From the NCBI RefSeq assembly GCF_041734645.1, contig NZ_CP162010.1, positions 1-64,000 of the forward strand: a stretch of 64,000 bases of DNA, given 5' to 3'. The position numbers and the translations under genes are program-made. The notes below the pieces were generated by a model. It was not told where the DNA came from and did not search any database. It saw only the letters and a program-made list of their open reading frames with translations. Source of the DNA: Rodentibacter sp901420285 (GTDB lineage: Bacteria; Pseudomonadota; Gammaproteobacteria; Enterobacterales; Pasteurellaceae). Shown here piece by piece: positions 43,277 through 50,848 of the stretch; position 1 is the stretch's first letter; the number at the start of each line of letters is the position of its first letter.

Positions 43277-44761
43277 ATGCAAACTGATAATAATTGTATC
43301 GTCATTTTTGGTGCCTCCGGCGATTTAACGCATCGCAAACTTATTCCGGCGCTTTACAATTTGTTTAAAATCGGCCGTTTGAATGAACGTTTCTGTGTAC
43401 TCGGAGTGGCGCGCTCCGATTTGAACGATGAAACTTTCCGTCAAAAAATGCGCGAAGCGCTACTCAACACCGAAGAAACCACGCCGGAAACCTTAGAGGA
43501 TTTTTGTCGTCATCTTTATTATCAAGCCGTCAATACTTCTGATGCTTCCGACTACGGCAAACTGGTGCCGCGTTTGGATGAATTGCACGACCAACACCAA
43601 ACTTGCGGCAATACGCTGTATTATTTATCCACCCCGCCAAGCCTTTATGGCGTGATTCCGGAATGTTTGGCAGAGCATGGTTTAAACAAAGAAGAGCATG
43701 GTTGGAAACGTCTCATTGTGGAAAAACCGTTCGGTTATGATCGCAAAACGGCGGAAGCGTTGGACGTTCAAATTCACCGCTTCTTTAAGGAACACCAAAT
43801 TTATCGTATCGACCATTATCTCGGTAAAGAAACCGTGCAAAATTTGCTTGTGTTACGCTTCTCTAATGGTTGGGTTGAGTCACTTTGGAATCGTAATTTC
43901 ATTGATTATGTGGAAATTACCGGTGCTGAAGCCATTGGTGTAGAAGAACGTGGCGGCTATTATGATGGCTCCGGTGCAATGCGTGACATGTTCCAAAACC
44001 ACTTATTACAAGTTTTAGCCATGGTTGCCATGGAACCGCCCGCAATCATCAATGCGAACTCAATGCGTGATGAAGTGGCCAAAGTCATGCATTCTCTACG
44101 TCCATTAACGCAAGATGACGTTGAGCATAACTTAGTGCTTGGCCAATACACCGCAGCAGAAATTGATGGCAAAGAAGTCAAAGGCTATCTACAAGAAAAA
44201 GGTGTGCCTGCTAACTCTCGCACAGAAACCTTTATGGCCTTACGTTGTGAAATCGAAAACTGGCGTTGGGCGGGCGTACCTTTCTATGTACGTACCGGTA
44301 AACGCTTACCGGCACGTGTGACGGAAATTGTGATTCACTTTAAAACCACACCACATCCGGTATTCAGTCAAAATGCGCCTGAGAATAAATTGATCATCCG
44401 TATTCAACCCGATGAAGCGATTTCAATGCGTTTCGGCTTAAAAAAACCAGGTGCAGGCTTTGAAGCCAAAGAAGTCTCAATGGATTTCCGTTATGCTGAT
44501 TTAGCCGATGACCAAGTCCTGACGGCTTATGAGCGCTTATTACTTGATGCGATGAAAGGCGATGCAACACTCTTTGCACGTACTGATGCGGTACACGCGG
44601 CATGGAAATTTGTGCAACCAATTTTGAATTACAAAGAAGCAGGCGGTCGAATTTACGAATATGAAGCCGGCACTTGGGGCCCTGTTGCGGCGGAAAAACT
44701 AATTGCCAAAGAAGGCAAAGTATGGCGCAAACCGAGTGGTTTGATGAAGAAAAAAGTTTAA
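43277..44761 (+). CDS. zwf: Glucose-6-phosphate 1-dehydrogenase
   Basis: First enzyme of the oxidative pentose phosphate pathway, oxidising glucose 6-phosphate with NADP+. The 494-residue protein has the nucleotide-binding IFGASGDLTHRKLIPALYNL near the N-terminus and the active-site motif RIDHYLGKETVQN (around residues 177-190). The ATG at 43277 (after AAGGAATATT) is preferred to the longer open frame from 43244. It heads a zwf-pgl-(MFS)-gnd pentose phosphate region. Confidence 0.97.
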   Translation: MQTDNNCIVIFGASGDLTHRKLIPALYNLFKIGRLNERFCVLGVARSDLNDETFRQKMREALLNTEETTPETLEDFCRHLYYQAVNTSDASDYGKLVPRLDELHDQHQTCGNTLYYLSTPPSLYGVIPECLAEHGLNKEEHGWKRLIVEKPFGYDRKTAEALDVQIHRFFKEHQIYRIDHYLGKETVQNLLVLRFSNGWVESLWNRNFIDYVEITGAEAIGVEERGGYYDGSGAMRDMFQNHLLQVLAMVAMEPPAIINANSMRDEVAKVMHSLRPLTQDDVEHNLVLGQYTAAEIDGKEVKGYLQEKGVPANSRTETFMALRCEIENWRWAGVPFYVRTGKRLPARVTEIVIHFKTTPHPVFSQNAPENKLIIRIQPDEAISMRFGLKKPGAGFEAKEVSMDFRYADLADDQVLTAYERLLLDAMKGDATLFARTDAVHAAWKFVQPILNYKEAGGRIYEYEAGTWGPVAAEKLIAKEGKVWRKPSGLMKKKV

Positions 44762-44776
44762 TTTAGTTAATCTCAT

Positions 44777-44841
44777 GTAGGGTGGGCTTCAGCCCACCGT
44801 TCCTCTAACAGAATAAAAGGGTGGGCTAAAGCCCACCCTAC
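44777..44841. repeat. REPIN-like double hairpin between zwf and pgl
   Basis: Two palindromes, each with 8-bp arms around two bases (GGTGGGCTtcAGCCCACC and GGTGGGCTaaAGCCCACC), are arranged as an inverted pair so the outer GTAGGGTGGGCT and AGCCCACCCTAC also pair. The spacer is about 21 bases. The layout is that of REPIN/REP doublets. Confidence 0.8.
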
Positions 44842-44850
44842 GGAAAAACA

Positions 44851-45552
44851 ATGAACTATATTACTTTCCCTACTGCTCAACATGCGGTGGAAAAAATTGC
44901 CCAAGAATTCGTGATTTATAGCCAAGCAAATCACCCCGTACACATTTCCTTGTCCGGTGGTTCTACACCGAAATTATTGTTTAAAACTTTGGCGCAAGCC
45001 CCTTACGCGGATGCCATTAACTGGAAAAACCTCCATTTTTGGTGGGGCGATGATCGCATGGTGCCGCCATCTGATTCCGAAAGTAATTACGGTGAAGTGC
45101 AAAAACTCTTGTTCGATCACATTCAAATGCCTGCTGAAAACATTCACCGAATTCGTGGCGAAAATGAACCGCACTTAGAGCTTAAACGCTTTGAAGAAGA
45201 ATTAAGTGCGGTCATTTCTGACGGCGTTTTTGATTGGATTATCCTCGGCATGGGCGCAGACGGGCACACAGCTTCCTTGTTCCCGAATCAAACCAATTTT
45301 GCGGATGAAAATCTTGCGGTTATCGCCAAACATCCGGAAAGCGGACAGCTCCGCATTTCCAAAACCGCCAAATTAATTGAACAAGCCAAACGCATTACCT
45401 ATTTGGTGACAGGCGAAGGCAAAGCGGAAATCCTCAAAGAAATTCAAACCACCCCGGCACGAGACCTGCCGTATCCGGCTGCGAAAATTTACGCGAAAAA
45501 TGGTGTGACGGAATGGTATTTGGATAAAGACGCGGCAAAATTGTTAGCGTAG
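44851..45552 (+). CDS. pgl: 6-phosphogluconolactonase
   Basis: Hydrolyses 6-phosphogluconolactone. The 233-residue DevB/Pgl-type protein has LSGGSTPKLLFKTLA near the N-terminus, FWWGDDRMVPPSDSESNYG, and the catalytic-region ILGMGADGHTASLFP. The start ATG at 44851 follows the REPIN-like element with GGAAAAACA. A second, broken copy of its 3' end lies after the next gene (46946-47107). An uptake signal lies at 45204-45212. Confidence 0.95.
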   Translation: MNYITFPTAQHAVEKIAQEFVIYSQANHPVHISLSGGSTPKLLFKTLAQAPYADAINWKNLHFWWGDDRMVPPSDSESNYGEVQKLLFDHIQMPAENIHRIRGENEPHLELKRFEEELSAVISDGVFDWIILGMGADGHTASLFPNQTNFADENLAVIAKHPESGQLRISKTAKLIEQAKRITYLVTGEGKAEILKEIQTTPARDLPYPAAKIYAKNGVTEWYLDKDAAKLLA

Positions 45553-45615
45553 ATGATAATTGCTTTGCCCGAGAATAAAACACATAAATATGATTTTAAG
45601 AGAGAACATAATTAA

Positions 45616-46923
45616 ATGAATTTAAGAGAAAAAATCGATCAAAGCCCGATGGGTATTTACCAATGGGCGATTGTTTTGATGGCGGCCGTCATGAATTTTT
45701 TAGACGGTTTTGACGTGTTGGCTATTGCGTTTACCGCGACCAATATCAGCAAAGATTTCGGCTTGAGCAAAACCGAATTTGGGATGTTGGTGAGCGCCGG
45801 TTTAATCGGTATGGTTGTTGGCTCGATGGTATTAGCACCGCTTGCCGACAAGTTTGGTCGCCGTCCGATTCTTTTACTCTCGGTTGCATTTTCCGCCATC
45901 GGTTTAACTGTTTCAGGATTTTCAGTCAATGCGGAAATGTTGGCTTTTTCCCGTGTCATGACAGGCTTAGGTGTAGGCGGTATTTTGGTGGGAACCAATG
46001 TTATCACTAGCGAATATTCTTCTAAAAAATGGCGTAGTTTTGCGATTAGCGTATATGCCGCAGGTTTCGGAATCGGCGCAATGATCGGCGGGATGATGGC
46101 GAAATCTTTACAAGCTACTTATTCTTGGCATGCCGTTTATTTTGCCGGCGCACTGATGACCGCATTGGTTTTTATTATTTTATGGCTTTGGTTGCCGGAA
46201 TCTATTGATTATTTAAATGCCAAACAGCCGCAAAATGCACGCGTACGCTTAAATCGAATCGCTCAAAAACTCGGCTTTGGTGGTGAATGGGAATTGGTCG
46301 TTAAACGAGCGGAAAATCAAAATAAACTACCGATTAGTGCATTGTTTGGCTCCAAATATCTTCGCTCAACCTTACTTTTATGGCTGTCGTTTTTTGCCAT
46401 TATGTTCTGTTTTTATTTTATCAGTTCGTGGACGCCGGCATTGTTAAAAGAAGCGGGGATGACGGTGGAGGAAAGCATTAATGTGGGTATGATGATTTCT
46501 CTTGGCGGTGCGGCGGGCTCATTACTTTATGGTTTGATCGCAAGTCGCTGGGCAGCACGTAACGTATTGATTTTATTTACCATTAAATCTGCGCTAGCGA
46601 TTGTACTGTTTATTTTGCTCAGCCATAATTTAGCTGTTGCAATGGTGCTCGGCGTAGTTGTCGGAGCATTAATCAACGGTTGTATCAGCGGGCTTTACAC
46701 CATTAATCCGGCGACTTACGATGCCGATATTCGTAATACCGGGGTAGGCTGGGCAATCGGTGCGGGGCGTGCAGGTTCGGTTCTTGCTCCAACTGTTGCG
46801 GGAATGTTGCTTGATGCGGGCTGGGAAAAACAGTCACTTTATATTGCCGTAGCGGGTGTGATGTTAATTGCCACTATTGCGTTAGCGTTTAAGAAATCTC
46901 ACGTGGAAATTAAACGGGTGTAA
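45616..46923 (+). CDS. MFS transporter, aromatic acid:H+ symporter-like
   Basis: The 435-residue protein has 12 membrane segments and the MFS loop motif DKFGRRPILL between segments 2 and 3. The N-terminus (QWAIVLMAAVMNFLDGFDVLAIAFTA) and the repeated half-structure resemble the AAHS subfamily, whose members import aromatic or other organic acids. The substrate is not evident. It is inserted between pgl and a broken copy of the pgl 3' end, and no other gene of its likely pathway is near. Confidence 0.85.
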   Translation: MNLREKIDQSPMGIYQWAIVLMAAVMNFLDGFDVLAIAFTATNISKDFGLSKTEFGMLVSAGLIGMVVGSMVLAPLADKFGRRPILLLSVAFSAIGLTVSGFSVNAEMLAFSRVMTGLGVGGILVGTNVITSEYSSKKWRSFAISVYAAGFGIGAMIGGMMAKSLQATYSWHAVYFAGALMTALVFIILWLWLPESIDYLNAKQPQNARVRLNRIAQKLGFGGEWELVVKRAENQNKLPISALFGSKYLRSTLLLWLSFFAIMFCFYFISSWTPALLKEAGMTVEESINVGMMISLGGAAGSLLYGLIASRWAARNVLILFTIKSALAIVLFILLSHNLAVAMVLGVVVGALINGCISGLYTINPATYDADIRNTGVGWAIGAGRAGSVLAPTVAGMLLDAGWEKQSLYIAVAGVMLIATIALAFKKSHVEIKRV

Positions 46924-46945
46924 TAATTGCCGTTGAGAACGGGAA

Positions 46946-47107
46946 AAACGCATTAGCTACTTGATAATATATGAAGGCAAAGCGGAAATCTTAAAAGAAA
47001 TCTAAACCACTCCGGCAGAAGATCCCCCGTATTCGCCAGCTAAAATTCATGCGAAAAACGGCGTGACGGAATGGTATTTGGATAAAGCGGCGGCAAAATT
47101 GCTATAA
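46946..47107 (+). pseudogene. Broken duplicate of the pgl 3' end
   Basis: The sequence matches the last part of pgl (about 45385-45552). In the frame it reads YEGKAEILKEI, then a TAA stop, then TTPAEDPPYSPAKIHAK, NGVTEWYLDKAAAKLL and TAA. The authentic protein has GEGKAEILKEIQTTPARDLP and ends in EWYLDKDAAKLLA. Some codons are changed, so it is an old duplicate. It has no start or N-terminal part. Confidence 0.9.
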
Positions 47108-47141
47108 CGGATGGCATATCAGACATAGCGGGTTTCACGAT

Positions 47142-47534
47142 ATGATCGAATACAAAACCAACTTTCCTATTTCAGTAGAACAATTTATTGAACTGCTCAA
47201 TAAGACCACTTTAGGCGCACGTCGTCCATTAGGTGATGAAAAGCGTGTGGCGGCGATGTTACATCATGCCGATTTATTGGTGACAGCTTGGGATGGTGAG
47301 TTATTGGTGGGTGTCGCCCGTTCGGTAACGGATTTTGCCTATTGTTGTTATTTGTCTGATTTGGCGGTAGACGAACAATATCAAAAACAAGGTATCGGCG
47401 TGCAGTTAATTGAACACACCAAACAGGCGTTATATCCACAAGCCAAAATTGTACTTTTATCTGCTCCGCAAGCGGTGGATTATTATCCGCATATTGGATT
47501 TACGCAGCATATGAGTGCGTGGACGAAGAGTTAA
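47142..47534 (+). CDS. GNAT-family N-acetyltransferase
   Basis: The 130-residue protein has the GNAT acetyl-CoA motif in LAVDEQYQKQGIGVQLIEHT (about residues 72-91) with QKQGIG as the pyrophosphate loop, and a C-terminal PHIGFTQHMSAW that resembles the YxxxGF end of the fold. Substrate unknown. Start is the ATG at 47142 near the pgl relic. Neighbours belong to an accessory patch. Confidence 0.85.
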   Translation: MIEYKTNFPISVEQFIELLNKTTLGARRPLGDEKRVAAMLHHADLLVTAWDGELLVGVARSVTDFAYCCYLSDLAVDEQYQKQGIGVQLIEHTKQALYPQAKIVLLSAPQAVDYYPHIGFTQHMSAWTKS

Positions 47535-47551
47535 AAAATGCTTGAAAAAGT

Positions 47552-47649
47552 GACCGCATTTTTGTGTAGTAGGAAGATGGATTACTGATAGAGTACGCCT
47601 TATAGCCTGTGCTTGTAGATAAAGGCACACGTTGGGAAGGTGCGCTATC
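47552..47649. repeat. REP-like hairpin with upstream repeated block, before the VapD-like gene
   Basis: 47587-47649 is an imperfect stem-loop: GATAG plus a 24-base arm (47589-47612) faces CTATC plus a 23-base arm (47625-47647). The arms resemble those at 48952-49022. Bases 47552-47591 are similar to 48144-48183 (GTAGTAGGAAGATGGATT against GTAGTAAGAAGATGGATT). Confidence 0.65.
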
Positions 47650-47662
47650 ATAAGGGTGAAAA

Positions 47663-48121
47663 ATGGATCGTACATTAATCGTTTTTGATATGGATACGCA
47701 CTGCTTGGAAAGAAATTATCACAATCCAAGCTGGCGTAATGCTTATACGGATATTCAACGTATTTTAAAGAAACACGGTTTTACGAATATTCAAGGTACG
47801 GTGTATTTAAGTGATGTCGGCATTAAACAAGCCCATGGCACATTGGCATTGCAAGAGGTCGCCGCGCGCTTTGAATGGTTTTATCACTGCGCCTCCAATA
47901 TTCAATTCTATGAATTAAAAGATGATTTTAACGCGCAATTTATTGTGGATGGCGTACAGCATGCGCGTGAAGCATTTCAACGTTCGCTTGATGGCTTACG
48001 CCAAGAATTATTACAAGCAGGTTTGCCGGCGAATAAGGTGGAAGAGATTGTGGGAAAACGCCAATTTTCATTGCAACAAATACAAGAAAACAGTGTGTCA
48101 CAAGATAAGTATGAGAAATAG
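47663..48121 (+). CDS. VapD-like (Cas2-fold) protein with C-terminal extension
   Basis: The 152-residue protein resembles virulence-associated protein D, an endoribonuclease related to Cas2: VFDMDT near the N-terminus, RNAYTDIQRILKKHGFTNIQ, GTVYLSD (about residues 47-53) and ALQEVAARFEWFYHCASNIQF. Canonical VapD is about 90-95 residues. Here a further ~50 residues follow, ending QQIQENSVSQDKYEK, possibly coiled-coil. No cas genes or repeats are near. Start ATG after AAGGGTGAAAA. The function is inferred from similarity only. Confidence 0.6.
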   Translation: MDRTLIVFDMDTHCLERNYHNPSWRNAYTDIQRILKKHGFTNIQGTVYLSDVGIKQAHGTLALQEVAARFEWFYHCASNIQFYELKDDFNAQFIVDGVQHAREAFQRSLDGLRQELLQAGLPANKVEEIVGKRQFSLQQIQENSVSQDKYEK

Positions 48122-48143
48122 TATAAAATTTAACTCATAATTC

Positions 48144-48204
48144 GACCGCACATTTAGGTAGTAAGAAGATGGATTTCTGATAGCGCATGTTTCTTAACGT
48201 GTGC
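48144..48204 (+). repeat. Degenerate half of the REP-like element upstream of the AT-rich gene
   Basis: 48181-48204 matches the arm at 48952-48975 in 17 of 24 positions; all seven differences are C to T or G to A changes. The bases before it (48144-48180) resemble the block before the VapD-like gene. The second arm is missing. Confidence 0.6.
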
Positions 48205-48223
48205 CACTGTGAGGGAACATAAA

Positions 48224-48943
48224 ATGTTAAAAACTATAAAAAATATTTTTTGCAGTAAGGAATTCTTATCAACTCTTAGTACTGGTGTTATTTGTGCTTT
48301 TATTTCTTGGGGTATTACATATTGTATTGAAAATAAAAATAGAGAAATTAATCTTCGTCCTTTTCTTGAAATTGGAGTATCAAGGGTTAGTTATAACGAT
48401 GGGCATTTTGGGTTGGTTATACGTAATACAGGAAAAGGACCAGCAATAATTACTGGAGGTTATATAAAAGCTGATAGTAAGATTTATTTAAAGGATATAG
48501 ATTATAATATTTGGGATACTTTTTTACCTGAACTGAAGATTTATTCGGAAACATTTAATCAAATTTGGGATAACTCTGATGTATTTAGAGAATATTTTAA
48601 AAAAATCGGGTTGAATAAAGGTAATGCCTGTGGATTATTTTTTTCTTTCGATTATATTCCAATTTTAGAATCATCAATTAAAGATGGCGAAGATTTGGCT
48701 TTAATTAGTTATCCAACACAATATATTAATTCTAATATAGTAAAGAGTATTAGTTATAATATAGAAAAGAAATATTCCGATAGTGATATGTATCAAAAAA
48801 TATATCAAGGTATTTATACTGAATGTAGATCTTCTTTTGAAAATATGGTTAGGAATGGAAGACTGAATATAAAATTAGAATACAGATCTTTGAATGACGA
48901 TAAATATGAAACGGAAGATAAAAAAATTAAATTTTCCTTTTAA
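48224..48943 (+). CDS. AT-rich gene for a protein of unknown function with one membrane segment
   Basis: The 239-residue protein has one N-terminal hydrophobic segment (about residues 17-33) and a soluble domain with LRPFLEIGVSR and GLVIRNTGKGPAIITGG, a pattern found in many uncharacterised small membrane proteins. I do not recognise a family. The ATG at 48224 follows GAGGGAACATAAA; GTG 48209 is less likely. Its base composition is visibly more AT-rich than its neighbours, suggesting it was acquired. REP-like elements flank it on both sides. Confidence 0.7.
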   Translation: MLKTIKNIFCSKEFLSTLSTGVICAFISWGITYCIENKNREINLRPFLEIGVSRVSYNDGHFGLVIRNTGKGPAIITGGYIKADSKIYLKDIDYNIWDTFLPELKIYSETFNQIWDNSDVFREYFKKIGLNKGNACGLFFSFDYIPILESSIKDGEDLALISYPTQYINSNIVKSISYNIEKKYSDSDMYQKIYQGIYTECRSSFENMVRNGRLNIKLEYRSLNDDKYETEDKKIKFSF

Positions 48944-48951
48944 CCCTTAGA

Positions 48952-49022
48952 TAGCGCGCGTCTCCCGACGCGTGCTGATAACTTACTAAATTTGTAAGGC
49001 ACGCGTCGGGAGACGCGCGCTA
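48952..49022. repeat. REP-like inverted repeat with perfect 24-bp arms
   Basis: The left arm (48952-48975) and right arm (48999-49022) are exact complements of 24 bases, GC-rich and built on GCGCGTCTCCCGACGCG, with a 23-base AT-rich loop. It lies downstream of the AT-rich gene. Two degenerate relatives lie upstream. Confidence 0.85.
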
Positions 49023-49076
49023 GCATCAATAAAAAACAATTAAAAAAACGACCGCACTTTTTGCGTGTGGTCATGT

Positions 49077-49130
49077 GGTGCAACTTGTTGCACCAACATA
49101 TTCAAATCAGTACAACAACTTGTACCCTAC
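49077..49130. repeat. REPIN-like double palindrome before gnd
   Basis: GGTGCAACttGTTGCACC (49077-49094) and GTACAAcaacTTGTACCC (from 49110) are two palindromes separated by 15 bases, and the second ends in CCCTAC, the complement of the GTAGGG edge of the element at 44777. Architecture matches that element. Confidence 0.6.
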
Positions 49131-49145
49131 AAACAGGAGAAAACA

Positions 49146-50600
49146 ATGTCAGTAAAAGGCGACATCGGTGTTATCGGCTTAGCCGTGATGGGGCAGAACC
49201 TCATTTTAAATATGAACGACCACGGGTTTAAAGTGGTGGCGTATAACCGTACCACATCCAAAGTAGATGAATTTTTACAAGGGGCGGCAAAAGGCACCAA
49301 TATTATCGGCGCTTATTCTTTGGAAGATTTGGCGAGCAAATTAGAAAAACCGCGCAAAGTGATGTTAATGGTGCGTGCGGGTGAGGTGGTGGATCAATTC
49401 ATTGACGCATTACTCCCGCACTTAGAAGAAGGCGACATCATTATTGATGGCGGTAACTCAAACTATCCGGACACTAACCGTCGTGTGGCGGCATTACGCG
49501 AAAAAGGCATTCGCTTTATCGGCACCGGCGTTTCCGGCGGTGAAGAGGGCGCACGCCGCGGGCCATCCATTATGCCAGGCGGTAACGAAGAAGCATGGCC
49601 ATTCGTGAAACCAGTATTACAAGCAATTTCCGCCAAAACCGACAAAGGCGAGGCTTGCTGTGATTGGGTGGGCAAAGATGGCGCAGGCCATTTCGTAAAA
49701 ATGGTGCATAACGGCATCGAATACGGCGACATGCAATTAATTTGCGAAGCCTACCAATTCTTAAAAGAAGGCGTGGGCTTGTCTGACGATGAATTGGAAG
49801 CCACTTTCAAAGCATGGCGCAACACCGAATTAGACAGCTACTTAATCGACATCACCGCCGATATTCTTGGCTATAAAGATGAAGACGGTAACCGCTTAGT
49901 AGATAAAATTTTAGATACGGCAGGGCAAAAAGGCACAGGTAAATGGACGGGGATCAATGCCCTTGATTTCGGTATTCCGTTGACCTTAATCACCGAGTCT
50001 GTGTTCGCCCGTTGCGTGTCCGCCTTTAAAGATCAACGCGTTGCCGCAAGCCAATTATTTGGTAAAACTGTGGGAAAAGTGGAAGGCGATAAAAAAGAAT
50101 GGATTGAAGCAGTGCGCAAAGCCTTGTTGGCGTCAAAAATCATTTCTTACGCACAAGGCTTTATGTTGATTCGTGAAGCGTCTGAAAACTTTAACTGGAA
50201 CATCAACTACGGCAACACCGCCTTGTTATGGCGCGAAGGCTGTATTATTCGCAGCCGTTTCTTAGGCAACATTCGTGATGCGTATGAAGCGAACCCGGAT
50301 TTAATCTTCTTAGGTTCTGACAGCTACTTCAAAGGCATTTTGGAAAACGCTATGGGCGAATGGCGCAAAGTGGTGGCAAAATCTATCGAAGTGGGCATTC
50401 CAATGCCATGTATGGCGTCTGCGATTACCTTCTTAGACGGCTACACTTCCGCCCGCTTACCGGCAAATCTGTTGCAAGCGCAACGTGACTACTTCGGCGC
50501 GCACACTTACGAACGCACCGACAAACCACGTGGCGAATTCTTCCACACCAACTGGACAGGGCGCGGCGGTAATACCGCATCCACCACGTATGATGTGTAA
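49146..50600 (+). CDS. gnd: 6-phosphogluconate dehydrogenase, decarboxylating
   Basis: Third enzyme of the oxidative pentose phosphate pathway, 484 residues. The N-terminal NADP-binding motif is VIGLAVMGQNLILNM, the signature GVSGGEEGARRGPSIMPGG is present, and the active-site region is GAGHFVKMVHNGIEYGDMQL. The ATG at 49146 follows CAGGAGAAAAC. The long open frame from 49065 crosses repeats and is not real. zwf and pgl lie upstream with the accessory region between. Confidence 0.97.
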   Translation: MSVKGDIGVIGLAVMGQNLILNMNDHGFKVVAYNRTTSKVDEFLQGAAKGTNIIGAYSLEDLASKLEKPRKVMLMVRAGEVVDQFIDALLPHLEEGDIIIDGGNSNYPDTNRRVAALREKGIRFIGTGVSGGEEGARRGPSIMPGGNEEAWPFVKPVLQAISAKTDKGEACCDWVGKDGAGHFVKMVHNGIEYGDMQLICEAYQFLKEGVGLSDDELEATFKAWRNTELDSYLIDITADILGYKDEDGNRLVDKILDTAGQKGTGKWTGINALDFGIPLTLITESVFARCVSAFKDQRVAASQLFGKTVGKVEGDKKEWIEAVRKALLASKIISYAQGFMLIREASENFNWNINYGNTALLWREGCIIRSRFLGNIRDAYEANPDLIFLGSDSYFKGILENAMGEWRKVVAKSIEVGIPMPCMASAITFLDGYTSARLPANLLQAQRDYFGAHTYERTDKPRGEFFHTNWTGRGGNTASTTYDV

Positions 50601-50623
50601 TTCGTAAAAACACGCTGTAAATG

Positions 50624-50659
50624 GACCGCACTTTTGTTAAGGTGCGGTCATTTTTTTTC
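50624..50659 (+). terminator. Uptake-signal terminator of gnd
   Basis: GACCGCAC (50624-50631) pairs with GTGCGGTC (50642-50649), followed by a run of T. One arm is a perfect uptake signal (50625-50633). Confidence 0.8.
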
Positions 50660-50694
50660 AAAATTATGCATAATTTCCGCTTTATCGAACATCC

Positions 50695-50738
50695 TAAATA
50701 GCACCGCATTGGAGCCGCTTTCAATGCGGTGCTATTTA
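50695..50738. repeat. Inverted repeat of the GCACCGCATTGRA motif before gyrB
   Basis: TAAATAGCACCGCATTGGA (50695-50713) faces TTCAATGCGGTGCTATTTA (50720-50738). The arms pair over 19 bases with one mismatch. It lies between gnd and gyrB, behind the uptake-signal terminator. Confidence 0.85.
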
Positions 50739-50848
50739 GAGAGTTCGATAAACCTTCTGAATATTACTTAGCTTTTATTCCGTCGCCACCGCGCTGATTT
50801 TTTGCTATAATCGCGCACAATTTTTATTTACAAAAAACGAGAAAATTT

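Noticed and set aside
45616..46923. Transposon carrying the MFS transporter
   Set aside because: No transposase, terminal inverted repeat or target duplication was found. The only footprint is the partial pgl duplicate.
47663..48121. Cas2 and hence a CRISPR system
   Set aside because: Only a VapD/Cas2-like fold is seen. No cas1, effector or repeat array lies anywhere in the window.
49065..49145. An N-terminal extension of Gnd
   Set aside because: It passes through a palindrome and an uptake signal. The ATG at 49146 has a strong Shine-Dalgarno and gives the normal N-terminus.
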